Assembly (NCBI GenBank): GCA_027924585.1
Contig: BSBM01001936.1
Coordinates: 702,001 to 766,000, forward strand
From: Larix kaempferi
Lineage: Eukaryota > Streptophyta > Pinopsida > Pinales > Pinaceae
DNA: 64,000 nucleotides
Reading direction: 5' to 3'
Part shown: one piece after another, positions 20,780-33,381 of the stretch
How the letters are laid out: every line of letters begins with the position of its first letter
Position numbering within the stretch: the first letter of the stretch is position 1
The notes under the pieces: generated by a model
Told to the model about the DNA's origin: nothing
Databases searched by the model: none
Seen by the model: only the letters and a program-made list of their open reading frames with translations
Made by a program: the position numbers and the translations under genes

Positions 20780-22448
20780 GATGATTCAGAAATTCCAATT
20801 CAACTTGACCAGATTCAGTACCTAAAAATACACTCAGTGATAATGGTTGAATACCATCATCCTCTCACAGAAAGCTGGGGCACATCTCCGAAGTCTCAAA
20901 TGCACAAATGCATTCATGAAATTTCTCATACTAACAAAATATGTGAATGTGGTGCTCTTGGAATTATTTAGAGACTTGGATGAATTGGTGAGCAATTATC
21001 CTTGAGGAATGCACCTCCCTTGAGTGGATGAGGAAAGCTTGCTTTCCTTCCTTGCTTTGCTTTGATTTGGATTTCCTTATTTTTCCTCTTTTTCTGACTT
21101 TCCTTCTTTTCTGAACTTTCCTGCTTTTCATACTTTCCTAATTTTCCCGTTTTATCATGCTTTCTGGATTTATGTTGCTTTTCCTGAAATATTCCTCTTT
21201 TCTCATTTTTGGACTCATGTGCTTTACTTGACTTCTTCCTAAAGTCACTCCTCCAACCTTATCCACTAATGCACCCTAGTAGAGCATTTTATCCATTTAT
21301 TCAGCATAATAATAAAATATTAATTGCACCATAAATATTTATTCCAAGTGGATAGCAAACTATGGATAAAATTAAATGCACACTCCTAATTGATTAATTG
21401 CCTCATCTTAACCCCTCATTAATTAATTATTTCAATCTGTCACTAGGATCCATGGGGTTCGATCTTCTTCATGGTGCTGACAAAATGGGAACATGACACC
21501 TCCATTAGGGTTATTACTCACCCCTTCTTATTTTCAAGATTCCCTATCCACCTTTGGAGACGGATTTCAACCTATTATGCTCAATAACCCCTTTGCTTAC
21601 CACATGTCATGCTTTAGAGCATCATAAGGTATGGATTTTTCTCCTTGATTCTTGTTTGATCATTACCTCACCCAAAATCATGCCTTAAATGCCTTCTAAG
21701 GTAGGGAAATACATCTTCTAGGTATTACTCCTTATTCACATCATCCATATGGTATTGGGCCATCCATGGCTTCAACCTAGGAACAAGGATCTCCATCAAT
21801 GATGAAACAAAAGGTAATGTGAGCCATGTAACCATGCCTCAAATGTGTGTCAAGTATGCCAAAATGGACTTCATGGTGAGATATGTCTCCACAAAATCCT
21901 CCTCCATCAATCCAACCCTACTCCTCTAGAGGATGAACAATGCTTCAGAAAGACAGAACAAGGTGCATGACCTCTAATTCTCTCCTTGCAACCTATCAAT
22001 ACCACTAAACTCCAAAGTACTTATGTCATGCTAGTGAGAGAAGGAAGCTCATAAAAATGCAAAATAAGATATGCATTTTCAGGTGGTAATAGTTAACATG
22101 GAAACATTTTGCTAAAATACTTAAAGTCTTGCTAAATTCACCTGTAGATTTGACACTCTAAAAACAATCTCAAACAAAGTAAATAAAAGTCATATAGATA
22201 GATAGATAGATAGATTAAATGGAAATGAACAACATTGTAATAGTGTTCAGCAAGATAATGAAGATGGGGGAAGGTCTACAAAATATTTAAGGAGATGAAG
22301 AAATAGTGGACTATTTAGGGGATCCTTTTGAAGGCTTGGGTCCAATTTCATTTTTCCAGCATTTGGTGCATCTACACCAAGGGATCATTTTGTTAAGCCT
22401 TCTTTCCGGATCCTATTCTTTTTTCAAATAAAAATTTTGACCTAGGTC
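20780..22448. other. gene-free stretch
   Basis: Continues the DNA interrupted at 7280. Joining the flanks leaves a short open frame across the old junction (about 30 codons left, 60 right, ending at about 20969) with no recognised motif. 21040-21200 is rich in TTTCC words. A (GATA)n microsatellite is at 22195-22215. Confidence 0.5.
22195..22215. repeat. (GATA)n microsatellite
   Basis: About five uninterrupted tetranucleotide units. Confidence 0.9.
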
Positions 22449-22973
22449 ATGGTGGGAACCCTAGATCTACACTCATCAAATGGTTGGTTGAATCCATGGG
22501 TCCCTTTAGTGGGGAAGGGCAAGGAGATTATTCGAACCCCTACCACAAAATATCTATCAAACAAAAAAGACCAAAATGGGGGTACATCCTCATATCCACA
22601 ACCAACAAGTGTTTTTTTGTTATCAAAGGTTGATCTGAGTGATATGACAAGAAGTAATTGGTGTGATCAATGGCCCCCTATACCCATCAACGGAGTTAAT
22701 CCATTGTATTTTCCTCGAATGTTGAGATAAAGTCACCATTCTCATGGACATTCAGAACAAATCAACCTAGAGGAAACACACCCTATGCAAGTAGACCAAA
22801 CTACGAAACTTATTGTTGAATATTTGTCTGGTAATCAGGTGATGAATCACTTTGAACATAAGTCAAAAACACCTTGGGGGCAGGGAGAGGGGGGCTATGA
22901 AAATTTGAGGAGTATAAGCCCAAAAAAAGGAGACCTCAAATATTTAATCAAAGAGAAGAGAGAACGAGACTGA
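22449..22973 (+). other. unidentified short open frames
   Basis: Two frames, 22449-22730 (93 codons) and 22785-22973 (62 codons), lie close together. The first is Pro/Asn/Trp-containing (W-L-N-P-W-V-P, W-C-D-Q-W-P-P). No family is recognised and a chance or decayed-element origin is as likely as a gene. Confidence 0.2.
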
Positions 22974-23298
22974 TAATTGATGAGGGATTTATGCAGGAGG
23001 ATATAACTCATTACCAACACAAGGATTTGGTGGGGAATTCCACGAGAGAAATATATCGAAAGCATCATTGAGGAACTAGGTGGACCATAAATGGCTTCTG
23101 GAAATGAAGTATGCCCGATCTTTCAACATCCAACCCAAAGGATGGATAACGTTTGTGTTCCGACTGGAAAAGAACATTGAAACTACCAAACCATGGCACT
23201 AGTTTTGGAGTAATACATACCTGGCATCAAAAGTGTGGGAAAATCCTTTGACCCCAACAGGGAGTTGGTGACTACACAAGCATTCTAGATAAAATGAG
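22974..23298. other. no gene seen
   Basis: Decayed sequence between the short frames and the hairpin; nothing identified. Confidence 0.5.
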
Positions 23299-23461
23299 CC
23301 TAGATCCATCTTAACTCCATATCTACCATGCACTAGGCGGGATCAAATCTCTCGAGGTGCAAACCCTCCTTCCACTTTTAAACAATAAAAAAAGGTTTTC
23401 ACCTTCGAGAGATTTGATCCCTCTTGGGGCATGGTAGATCTGGAGTTAAAATGGATCTAGG
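23299..23461. repeat. 163-nt inverted repeat (61/62-bp arms, 40-bp loop)
   Basis: The left arm 23299-23359 and right arm 23400-23461 are complementary with about six mismatches and one bulge. The inner 16 bp (around GATCAAATCTCTCGA) pair perfectly. The loop ends in an A-run followed by GGTTTT. The geometry fits a fold-back element or a small-RNA precursor; no target duplication is evident. Confidence 0.8.
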
Positions 23462-23469
23462 TTGGTTTT

Positions 23470-23780
23470 ATACTATGTAAAGTTTAATTTTATACATAAT
23501 ATTTACTATATATATTAATTATACTTAATTTTTTAACTATTAATAATTATTTAATTATTTAATTATTTAATATACCATATTGTTAAATTATTAATATTAA
23601 TATACTATATTGTTAGATTAATCTATAATACTATAGTATTGTTCAATTATATTATTAATATAATAAATTAATATTAATAATTTAATCTAACAATTTACTA
23701 TTTTACTATTTTGTATTATACTTGATTATTAAATTATTAATATTAATATATTTTAATGTTTTAAATGCCTAACTTTTCAA
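23470..23780. repeat. very AT-rich tract
   Basis: About 300 bases nearly all A and T, with repeated TTAATATTAATATA and TTATTTAATTATTTAA words. No coding potential. Confidence 0.85.
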
Positions 23781-23795
23781 ATGCCAAATTATATA

Positions 23796-23885
23796 GCTTT
23801 AAATAAACTCTATGTAACCTAGTAAATAAGCTTATTTACTACGTTACATAGATCTTATTCCAAACTACTAAAGCTTATTTAAAGC
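23796..23885. repeat. nested palindrome, possible cruciform
   Basis: Inner palindrome 23810-23851 (42 bp, loop-free, a single mismatched position per arm) with a perfect 20-bp centre at 23821-23840. Outer arms 23796-23806 and 23875-23885 (GCTTTAAATAA and its complement) also pair perfectly. Confidence 0.8.
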
Positions 23886-26200
23886 TAGTAAGTTACATAT
23901 CTTAAACTTACAAAGTTACATATTTTAAAACCGTTTACATATTGTATCTGTTACCAACTATTTTGTACAATAGTTGAACTTCTATTGAGCCGCCAGTTAT
24001 TGAACATTATCCATGTTCATTTCCATTGTTCAGAGGTTCAGATGTTCCGTATTTCGCTTATTTTGGCCATCTTTTTTTTTGTCTTGAAATGACCATGCCT
24101 CATGGGGTTTGTAATAAAGTGTGCTAGTATGGGGGTTTGAGTGGCTCAATTCCCTAAGACTTGACAGTCAAATAAGGTATTCCAAGGATTTTTTTCCCTT
24201 GTCAATTATGCTTTTCCTGTAGCCGAGTAATAATCAATGAGTTTTTCTCCTACAACCTCCAAAGTTGGAATGCCCGAATTTGGCGGTTAGGCCTTGGGGG
24301 GTTATTAGAGCCCAACTGTAAAATATGAACCTACTAGACACTATTGGTATGTTCTATGGTCATTTCATAGGTCCCTAGGTGTGTTAAAACATTGTTCAAA
24401 ATTTTCAACCTACTAGACGTGTTCAACTTTTTTATTTTTTATTTTTTAATTATTAAATTTTCCAATTAATTAAGCCATTTTTCACATGGTTTAATTGAAA
24501 ATTTTCAATTTGTAATAATTAAGTGGTTTTGGGGTGGATTTTTCCAAATGGATGCTCATTTTCTAAGGCAGGGTATCCATTTAACCCCTAAACCCACTTA
24601 TCCTAAGTTTCAAATGATTATTTTTGCACTTAATTGAATATTTCCTCAAATTTAATAAATGAGGAATATTTAATTAAAAATAATCAGAAAATAATAAAAT
24701 GGAGAAAATCCAAATCTCTCCAGAAAAAGCCAAATTGAATAAAATAAAAGGCTAAATGACATGGCATAGGGCATCTAGAATATTCCAAGTTCCACCAATT
24801 GATTTCAGTCAGCCATCGGAGCACTACAGTTGACTGTTCCTTGGGATTTGCACCCTCCTCTCTTGCTTGGTAGAATTGGTGAGATGGCAGTGTTCTATTG
24901 GTTAGATGATAGTTACTATGTTCAAGGGTGGGCGCCTTGCCTAGGTGGAGGCCACCTCACCCATTCACAACCACCAGAGAGATAGTTAACTCTTAATCAA
25001 AGGCTTGGCACTCCACTCAGTTGGTGAAACTCACCCTCCTTGGCTCTCTTCATGCCAATTCCAGTTAGGTTTTTAGTCTCTTCTCATTGTATAAATACAA
25101 AGCCTTGCTACACCATTCAGGGTGGAATTTTTGTGCAGGGATACTCTGTTCATTTGCTATTGCTATTTGAATAGAATCAAGACATTGGATGTCCATATGG
25201 TGTGCACATTTTGTCCATGAGAATTCATTGAAGCTCTATTGAGGTGATACTAGTTCAATTATATTCTTCATATGCAATTTATTTGATCATGTATCTAGCT
25301 TAGAAGGCTTTGTCAAGTCCATAGGGCGAACATTTATAGTCTTAAGTTGTTCATTGATGCTTGGTTGTATGATATTTAAAAGTAGCAGACTGTAGTTGGT
25401 TATACTTATGCTCTTTTTATTTAATTTGATTGATCATACTATACTTGATAATATCTTGTGTTGAAGTGGTATATTTTTGCAAATTTCCTAAGAGTGATGT
25501 GGGATCTTGAGCTCGGTTGTTTCTTCCTCCCCTTCACCATCATTTTGCTAACAATTTGTGCATTTCAAGACTCTACAAGGTCATTTTTTTGTTCAATATT
25601 GGGTTCAAAGGATCTTGCTCACTATTCACCATAAAAAAAAAAATTCAATCTCCCTTCTAGTTGGCTACCATAAGCGAGTCTCTATCTCAAAAGGTTCTAT
25701 CTTTCTTGCATTCGATATCTCTAAGTGTAATAGATTTTCTAAGCTTCAAATTTTTATCTTTTAAAGTCTATCTACCTTTATGCATACATGAGATTGTTTC
25801 AATGGATTTAAGTATTCTCACTCATGTGCATGTAAAGAGTGCAAATTCCTAAATTCATCATCATTCGAAGTTGCATTTCATTTACTAAGTAGTTCAAAGT
25901 TGTATACCTTTGATTTACTTCATCTTCTCTAGATATATCTCATCATAAGCATCATTTTCAAGATCTAGTTTTGTTTGTGTTTTTTGAGCTTATAAATCCA
26001 CTTTTCTCCATTTCTTTGGTTGTATAATTTACCTGGAAGAAGAGTACTTGGACACCTTGAAAAGTGTGCCAAAACAGTCCTTCAAATAAGTACAAAACAA
26101 CCTTGTAAAACGTGCATAAAACTGTCTCGAAAAACATGCTAATTGGCAGCCTCATTGCTCACTGTTTTCTTACCTTCTTTTCCATCCACTTTTGCTTACT
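23886..26200. other. gene-free stretch with one TATA-like site
   Basis: No protein motif. A TATA box (TATAAATA) at 25090-25097 is followed by a region resembling an LTR R/U5 segment, but no paired LTR or PBS was found. Confidence 0.5.
25090..25097 (+). promoter_or_regulatory. TATA-like promoter element
   Basis: TATAAATA in a CATTGTATAAATA context, the same context as in the copia LTR at 7594-7606. Probably an LTR remnant rather than a host promoter. Confidence 0.35.
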
Positions 26201-26305
26201 GTTTTCAGCCTCTACATCTTTGATTTTTGTCTTTGTTTTCAGCCTCTACATCTCTGATTTTTGTCTTTGTTTTCAGCCTCTACATCTCTGATTTTTATTT
26301 GAGTT
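26201..26305. repeat. 34-bp tandem repeat, three units
   Basis: CAGCCTCTACATCTCTGATT-type units start at 26206, 26240 and 26274, exactly 34 bp apart, nearly identical. They sit in a longer pyrimidine-rich tract to about 26550. Confidence 0.9.
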
Positions 26306-26579
26306 CCCAGCCCTCTTCTCCTCTACTTTTCCAGCCCTATTTTCTCACTGTTTTAGCCTCTTTTTCGGGACTGTTTTTGCTCTTTTCTACCATTGTTTGC
26401 AGCCTGATTTTATCCCATTTTCCATCCATCTGTGTTGTTTGTCTCCTACTCTCTCACGCCTCCTCCATTAGCTTCCCTTTTTACCTCTTTTTCTTGCATC
26501 CACTCTCATTTCTTGTCTTCTCTCTTGCCCCTTCTTTTTTGAGTTTGTCCCATTTCTAAGTTTTCATTTTTTTTTTATC

Positions 26580-26960
26580 TTAGCTTAGACATTTAGTTAG
26601 ATTCATTTTTAAAGTTTTGTTTCAAATTTGCATTTGGTTAGTTTAACTATTTAAATTTTCTAACTCATGGTTATCTTTGCATTTAGTTTCCTAATTCATA
26701 CTCAACTTGCATCTAGTGTTAAATTTTGCATCTAGTTTGAAATTTCCAAGAGTGCACTTAGCTTAGTCTTAGTTCATACTTAATCTAGTTTCATTTTAAA
26801 GAATCATTTTAACTTGCACATAGTTGTTTCATTTTCCAAAGTTCTCTAACTCATATTTAGTTTGCATTTAGCTTAGCCTCTTTTCATTGCCTAGTTTTGC
26901 ACTTAGTTCATTCACAATTTTTAGTCATAGATCTTAGTTGCAATATTTTTTACTAATCTC
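26580..26960. repeat. degenerate repeats of a TTTGCATTTAGTT word
   Basis: Variants of TTGCATTTAG / CATCTAGTTT / TCATATTTAG recur every 20-45 bases. An old, heavily diverged simple array; a similar patch lies at 31780-31870. Confidence 0.5.
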
Positions 26961-28089
26961 TTAAATAAGTGCTTTTTTAGAGCTCTTACGTTTAGGTGAC
27001 CAAAGAAGACATTCTAAGAGAAGAAGCCCAAAGGCTAGAACCAAGCAAGAAGAGCGAGCAAGCAAACCAAAACAAATTCCTTGAAAAGCGCTTCCCTGTT
27101 ATTCACTCCCCTATCCAATATTGTGATTTCAAGTGAAGACAAAAAACCAAATATTGTAATAATTAATAAAAGAGCGAGTGGGATAACGGCTCCCACAACC
27201 CCACTTCCCCCATTTGGGGGAATCCTTTATCACCCATTGTTTGATTATTGCACTTTACTTTGCTTTATAGTTGCACAATAAATTGTTAGAATAATTAGTT
27301 AGCTTCAATTTTGATAGGTTGTTAGATCTTACAAGTAGTTGTTAATGTAATTTTCATCTTCAAAGTTTTTAGAGCATTCTCATTCGTTTGGAATAATTTG
27401 ATAGTTTAGCTTTGTTTCAGTATTTTTCATCTTTATATAAACTGCTAAAAAACGAACAAAAACTCTTGAATCTCACTGAAAAGTGGATCAAGAGTGCTCT
27501 CTATTGGAGAGTTAGTTTGCATGTTTTGTTTATTTTTCTAACCCCCTTGATTTCCTGAGTATGGTCTTAGACCTGAAAGAGACTCTTGGTTAGTATAGAA
27601 TTTATTTCAAGCACTTTTTTCATTTCATAAATCTCTTGAATCTCGCCATAAGGCGGATCAAGAGTGCTCTCTATCGAAGAGTTTTACAATGGTTTTTGTT
27701 CCAAACATTCAATAAAATTGGAATTTACAATTTACTACATTGTGTATGCTCTACCCACTTGTGGGATACCTAGAAGCAGTTGTAGACTATTTAATTTTCC
27801 ACATCTTAATCCATTCAAACCATAATAAAACACTCTTCCGTAAACCAACGAAAATACGGCATTCATCATCAAATATTCGAAAGTGGGAAAATTCTTCCTA
27901 GGGACGCTGGAACCACTGTACCGAGACCTTAAGGGCACCATTAGACTACATCCCTTGTTGGTGTAGTTTTGAACATCCTCTAGAGAATACGGATAGCCAA
28001 CATGTCCTTATACGGAACCACTTAGATTATTTTCAGGACACATCTCCAATACCGCAAGGTATATCTTGGAGATTCCCCCTCCCATTTAA
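26961..28089. other. gene-free stretch with a duplicated 49-bp word
   Basis: CTTGAATCTC...GGATCAAGAGTGCTCTCTAT occurs at about 27463-27511 and 27634-27683 (period about 171). No coding motif. Confidence 0.5.
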
Positions 28090-28624
28090 TAATCAACTCA
28101 TCTTAAAATTTACAATAAAATTCACCGAGAACACTTGCAAAACAGTTCTCAAGCACACCAAGAATTGTATTCAGCATCCCAAGCACAACAATTGACTCCA
28201 TAAGGCACTGGTCCTTCAAACTCAACATTTATTTGCTTATTCTCTATCTAGAGCACTTTTCTTATCTCTTAAATACATATTATGTTGTGGATGCCTTGTT
28301 AAATTATCATCAACATTGGTTGTGTATCTTCATTTAATTTTGCAAGTACATGCTTGTATTATTTAAATTGATTATTGTAAATCATAAAAACTCTTAAAAA
28401 ACAACCATCTGCATCACACATTCCAAAAAACATTTAAAACACAAGAGCCTTAGAAACTCTTTGTAGGGTCTACCCCCCTTGGCTTTGTTAGGAGTTTGCC
28501 TAAACGAAGGAGTCGGGATCAGGTGACATCACCTGACTCTTTGCTTGTCCCCAAGGCCACACCTTTCCCACTTGGGAAACAACTTTCGAAAGATTTATGT
28601 TGTTGGTGTGCACATCCGGCGGGC
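28090..28624 (+). repeat. probable Athila/Tat-type LTR remnant
   Basis: The last 180 bases align by eye with 56600-56758, which directly precedes an Asp-tRNA-type PBS. Shared words include TTAGGAGTT, AGGTGACA and a closing GGCGG-x-A/G-CA. No PBS follows at 28625, so this is a solo or broken LTR. The left boundary is uncertain. Confidence 0.4.
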
Positions 28625-29247
28625 AATAGTATCTCATAAATATTTCACAAATGAAACTACAACGAATACTTTACATTCCAATTCCGAATTTTAAAACTTA
28701 ATTTCACTTTTAATATATTTCTCTTTCGAAGATAATCCTTACAACGAGTATTGTATTTGATTTTTATTCCTGTATATCACACACAATTTATATCTAAAAT
28801 ATTTAAACATGTACCATAAAGAATTGGATTGTATATGATATGAGCAATCATTTTGTCTCAAGTCTGAGCCACATTGATCAGCAAAACAACAAAATACGGG
28901 GAAGTTTTAGAAGACCGGTTGTGGAGGTTGCACATGTTAAATACATTTCTTCAACCTAAACATGCAAGGATGCATGTTGATTCTGTCCAAAAAAAAAAAT
29001 ATTTTGAATATTGCAACCAGTGCTACTTGAAGACTGGAGCAATCACATGATAAAGAAAACCCTCCTTAGTGGCTATTTTGATAAGCGAGTAAACCTTTAA
29101 GCGATACTCCATCAAATTCCACTACATTCTCTTGAAATTTAAATTGGAAAATTGAAATATTCTTTAAATTTTAAATATCTCATTCAATAGATTATGATAT
29201 AGTCATACTAAAAATTTGAATTAAATAGTACTAAGATCGAATTAAAT
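28625..29247. other. no gene seen
   Basis: AT-rich decayed sequence with no recognisable feature. Confidence 0.5.
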
Positions 29248-29379
29248 GTGTACCTTGAAGCCGTGATCATGTTTGACTCTGTAATTGATCCACTCATGCC
29301 ACAGTTCAATGTTTAAACATGTATCTTGTAGACGCGATCACGTTTGACTCTGTAATGGATCCAGTCACGCCACAGTTCA
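29248..29379. repeat. 71-bp tandem duplication
   Basis: Two diverged units (29248-29308 and 29318-29379) share the words GTTTGACTCTGTAAT and GCCACAGTTCA, offset by 71 bp. Confidence 0.8.
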
Positions 29380-29953
29380 TAGTTGTTCGAGATTTTGGCT
29401 GTTCGAATTCATGATATGATATTTTATATAGATAACAGAATGGAAATCCAATCGGCATTTTGTTTATCGAAGTTGAAATCATTTTTTTCTTAAACATAGC
29501 GTTGCATACGTTACATTACATAATGTTACACATCTCCCTCATATTTGGTTGTTTGCTTCGTTCCAAATTACTATGAAAACTCTAATAGAATTGTATCCAA
29601 ATTTTGTAGATACATATTTAAGAAAGAAACTGCCAAACTCCCTAGAGATTTCATACGAAGAGAAGAATCTCTTTCAAACTTTTAATTACCAAAATATTAA
29701 TTTTCATTGTCGTTGATCTCGTCAGTGTGGACACATCAAGTATGACTACCCCTTAAGGAAGGTAATTACTTCTTCAAAGGGAAGAGTGGTTTAGGAACAA
29801 AGATCTTCAACAGCCCCAATGAATGTAGAAAGTGTAGGTGGAAATCAGGGAACACGTCCTAGGGGAAAGGGAACCCCAATAACTCACAAGAATCCATCTC
29901 CTTATCCAGATAGGAAGTGGGTTTCTTTGGATAAGAACTGTCAATGTGTAGGG
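29380..29953. other. decayed DNA with possible Gag knuckle remnant
   Basis: Around 29712-29760 one frame reads Q-C-G-H-I-K-Y-D-Y-P, like a retroelement zinc knuckle with the last Cys changed to Tyr. Nothing else is coding-like. Confidence 0.35.
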
Positions 29954-31316
29954 TGTTGCATCTTGATTTAGCACTGGAAAAAGTATGAATCCACTAATGC
30001 TATCAAGTGAATCTTCGAAAGAGAAGAACCACTGTCACCTCAGTATTGAACTTCCCACTTTTAGGCTAGATCTCAAGGACAAGGGAGGCTTCCCTATAGG
30101 TTGATTATGTCTAAGTTTCAAGGAGAGATAAGGGAAAGGAGATAAAAAATTTAAATGTGAAATGTGAAATTATTAAGTTGCTTTCCCAAATAATCATTCA
30201 ACCACTTAAATTTCACAATGATTAGTAAATACTTAGAAGATATCTCATCGATGCAAAACAACATAAACCATGGACATTAGCAATACTTAGCGAAAAAGAT
30301 GGCAATGAGTCATAAAACTTGTAAACAACAATGCATTAGACAAATAGATTCATCACCATGATATAAGATAAACCATTCCTCACCATGATATAAGATAAAC
30401 CATTGCAAGATTTGCAATGTAGAGAAACTTGTTATTATTATAAGTTATTGAGTTTAGGTCTTGAATGAAGCCTTGCCTACGAAAAATTCTTTGAAAGAAA
30501 AATAATTAAAACCAGACTTTCAATAGTGATTAGGATCACTTTGCTAAGTGTGGAAAATGTAGTCTTAGTCTTAATTAGCATGCCAATTACTTCAAGTCGA
30601 TTAACCAAATAATATTTTCTTATTAATCCATATCTCATTAAGATAAAATAAACATCAAGAGCATGTGCAAATGAAAGATAAATGAAAGTAATCTTTGACC
30701 AAATAAAGTTCCAGAACTTCTTAGCAATAATTATGTGAGGCATAGCACTTATAATCAAATGATTAACCAATAACTATTCCAGAATAAATGTGTCACTATT
30801 TAGCAAATAAGTGAAATATTAAATAGGCATTCAACCAAACAATAACACCAAGTTATCTTTGTTGTTATGAAAGATCCAATAGAACAGTAAACTCGGAAAA
30901 TTTCCAACACTTAGAAAAGTCACTTTAGTTAACAATTTGATTTGTTTAAGCAAGTTAAGGTTTATTATTGAACATAATGAAAATTCCAAAATTAAAAGAC
31001 TATTGTCCTAATGCAATTCCATCAAGAAATAAGCAAGATACTAAGAGAATTTTTGGATTTAATCCCAAGATTAATTTGCAGAAATTTATAGCTCAAAATA
31101 TCTTAAAAATAAATGCTAGAGGCCAAAGGAACGTCAATAATTAATGTTGTTGGTGTACTAAATTTCGAAAAACATTTAGGAGTGCTATTAGCCTCTTTAA
31201 ATCACTAGAAAACTAAAAAAAAAATGCAAAACCAAAAAATAAATTAGTGATTTTCTAGCATATAAAACCTTCTAAAAGATTATCAAATGAAGTTTAATTA
31301 GGGCTCTTCTACTTCT
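29954..31316 (-). repeat. 1.3-kb dispersed repeat, copy A (possible LTR)
   Basis: Collinear with 39571-40884 in the same orientation; both start with TGTT next to a shared ATCTTGATTTAGCA-like word and diverge together after GGGCTCTT-T-TACTT. In copy B the start is bordered by a minus-strand PBS-like sequence, so the strand given is that of a putative LTR. Confidence 0.6.
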
Positions 31317-31336
31317 ATGATTTGTAAACTACAACA

Positions 31337-31600
31337 AATCTTACAACTTAATTCATTGTGTTAGCCTAATTCCACGAAATGATAAATAAAATGGCGCTGT
31401 AAGTAAAATAACTAGAGCAAAATTTGAAAATACCACATCCACACAAATAACACAAGATATACCCTGAGAAAACCCGCTATGGGGGAAAACCCAGCCAAAA
31501 CTATGCCTTTTTCTTTTCTTCTCCAATATGCAATGCAAATACAAAGAAAGTGGTACTCACTATAGAGTTACCTATGAAATTATGGCCTTCGCATCTACTA
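31337..31600. repeat. repeat R2, copy 1
   Basis: Begins TTACAACTTAATTCATTGTG and contains the words ATCCACACAAATAACACAAG and GAAAACCC. It recurs at 36410-36555 and 36633-36900. Confidence 0.75.
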
Positions 31601-32120
31601 CGGGATCTCCTACAAGCTAGTACAATTATGTGGTGCCATATCCCTAATATCAGATGAAAAACTGACTCAGGAAACAGGACTCAAATGAAAAAGATTGAAG
31701 AGACAAAATCTGTATGTTTTACTTGATGTTTACACTAATGATATTTCTAGAATGAATTTGTGACCGGTCATGTTTAGTATGCTTAGTTTTCTTGAATTCA
31801 GTTTGCTTAGTTTGCTTTTAGTTTTTACAACTACTTAGAGTTTAGTTAGATCAAAGTTTATTTATAATTAGAATTAGCTCTAATAAGTTCTTATAGCTGT
31901 ATTTTAGTGCATTTCCTTTTAAAATCTCACTCTATCATGTATTATGAACTAGCCTCCCTTCCCTAAACATAGAGTACTGTAGCTTGTTTCCTGTAGATCT
32001 CCTTTCTAAACACCCTACTTATTGCTTCCCCTACACTGTAGGATCACATGCATCAGCCGGATGGTAGTTAAGATAATCCAATCTTCTCCTTCCTTTAGTT
32101 TAAATAGTTTTCTTCCATCT

Positions 32121-32169
32121 GGATTGTCATTCGGACTGTCATTTGGACAGTCATCCGAATTGTCATTCA
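32121..32169. repeat. 12-bp tandem repeat, four units
   Basis: GGATTGTCATTC-like units repeat four times without gaps, each with one to three changes. Confidence 0.85.
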
Positions 32170-32589
32170 GACCTCGATACTTCTTGCATCGTTTTTATGC
32201 TCATTTAGACTCTAGTTTCTTAGGATTTTCACTATAATATTTCTTGCTTTTTATCAACCGTCTTAGGTGTAATAAAGATCTTTTTTTACATTGCATAGGA
32301 TTTTTAATTAAGTTTCATCACCATTCTCAGTTTTCCTTATATTTCCCCTTACCTTGCTTCAAGTTTGTTACAGGTTACATCTCATTCATTAATACTTTAT
32401 TGTTACAGAATTTATCAGTTTCAGTCCTAGGATAGTTCATTATATGATTCTTCAGATTTATTAGAATTAATAATTTCATTCTCCAAGCATTCTAGTTTCG
32501 ATAATTTCTTCATTAAACCTAGGAATAGTTTTCCATTCACACAGATAATAAAGTTGTTCCTGAAATAAAGTTTGGTTCAAAAATAAACA

Positions 32590-32705
32590 TATATTTATCA
32601 AGTTTTCTACTTGCTTCTATGTAACATATCTTTATCAAGTTTTCTACTTGCTTCCAAATCAAATTCAGAAATAAATATCTTTATTAAGTTTTCTACTTGT
32701 TTCTA
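32590..32705. repeat. TATCAAGTTTTCTACTTGCTTC repeated three times
   Basis: Three copies begin near 32594, 32632 and 32681, spaced by unrelated 15-30 bp segments. Confidence 0.8.
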
Positions 32706-33381
32706 GATTTCATTAGTTGTACATCATTTTGCTTATAGACAGAAGATAGGTCATAATGTTTAAAGTTAATTTTAATTGGTCTCTTTGTAGTTTACATCTC
32801 TTTGCCGAGATTAGGTTAGATTTATTTCCATTTTGTTTTGTTGTTACATTTGAAAGTCACTTTTATGCATTCACTCTAGTTCCTATCACATTTGACATAC
32901 AAATTCAAGGAGAATGGAATTAGATACTTAGTGTAGCTTTGAAGTATTGATTGCATGCATGGATAGTTATTGAATTTATTAAATAGTTGTAGTTTCTGTT
33001 TTAAGTCAAGTAGTTTCCAATTCCTTCAAAACAGTTCCAGTTCAATTTAGTTTTTCTCTTTGGAATAATATTATTGTTTTTATATCTTTCAGTTCTTATC
33101 CATAGGATAGAGTAGCAGAGCTTGATACTATTCTGATTTGTTGGCTTAACTAGGTTTAATTAGTTCCTTTGTTGTTTTTTTGAAGTTTGACTCGGTTTTT
33201 CATTTTGAAAGATCTTTCGATCTTTTATTTATTAAGCATTTCTAAGGTCTAACAAGATGAAATAATAGGTGCCATTCTACCTCAGCAATACTGTGCCTCA
33301 AATCTAAGATTACCAACCCTGGTCGATAATTAAATATTTTGGTGATTCCTTAAGACATTAACTACACCACAACAGGATGCC

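Larger units (their letters stand above)
31601..33381. other. gene-free stretch with minisatellites
   Basis: Holds a 12-bp tandem repeat (32121-32169) and a TATCAAGTTTTCTACTTG repeat (32590-32705). The right end leads into a gypsy Gag without a visible LTR or PBS. Confidence 0.5.

Noticed and set aside
20780-20969. Possible host exon running across the old copia insertion site
   Set aside because: The combined frame is only about 90 codons, with no recognisable motif or convincing splice sites.
22449-22973. Possible LINE ORF1 fragment
   Set aside because: No DUF4283, endonuclease or RT motif could be seen nearby, so kept only as unidentified frames.
26227-26559. 110-codon hydrophobic frame suggesting a membrane protein
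   Set aside because: Arises from a pyrimidine-rich tract with a 34-bp tandem repeat; Phe/Leu/Ser bias is compositional.
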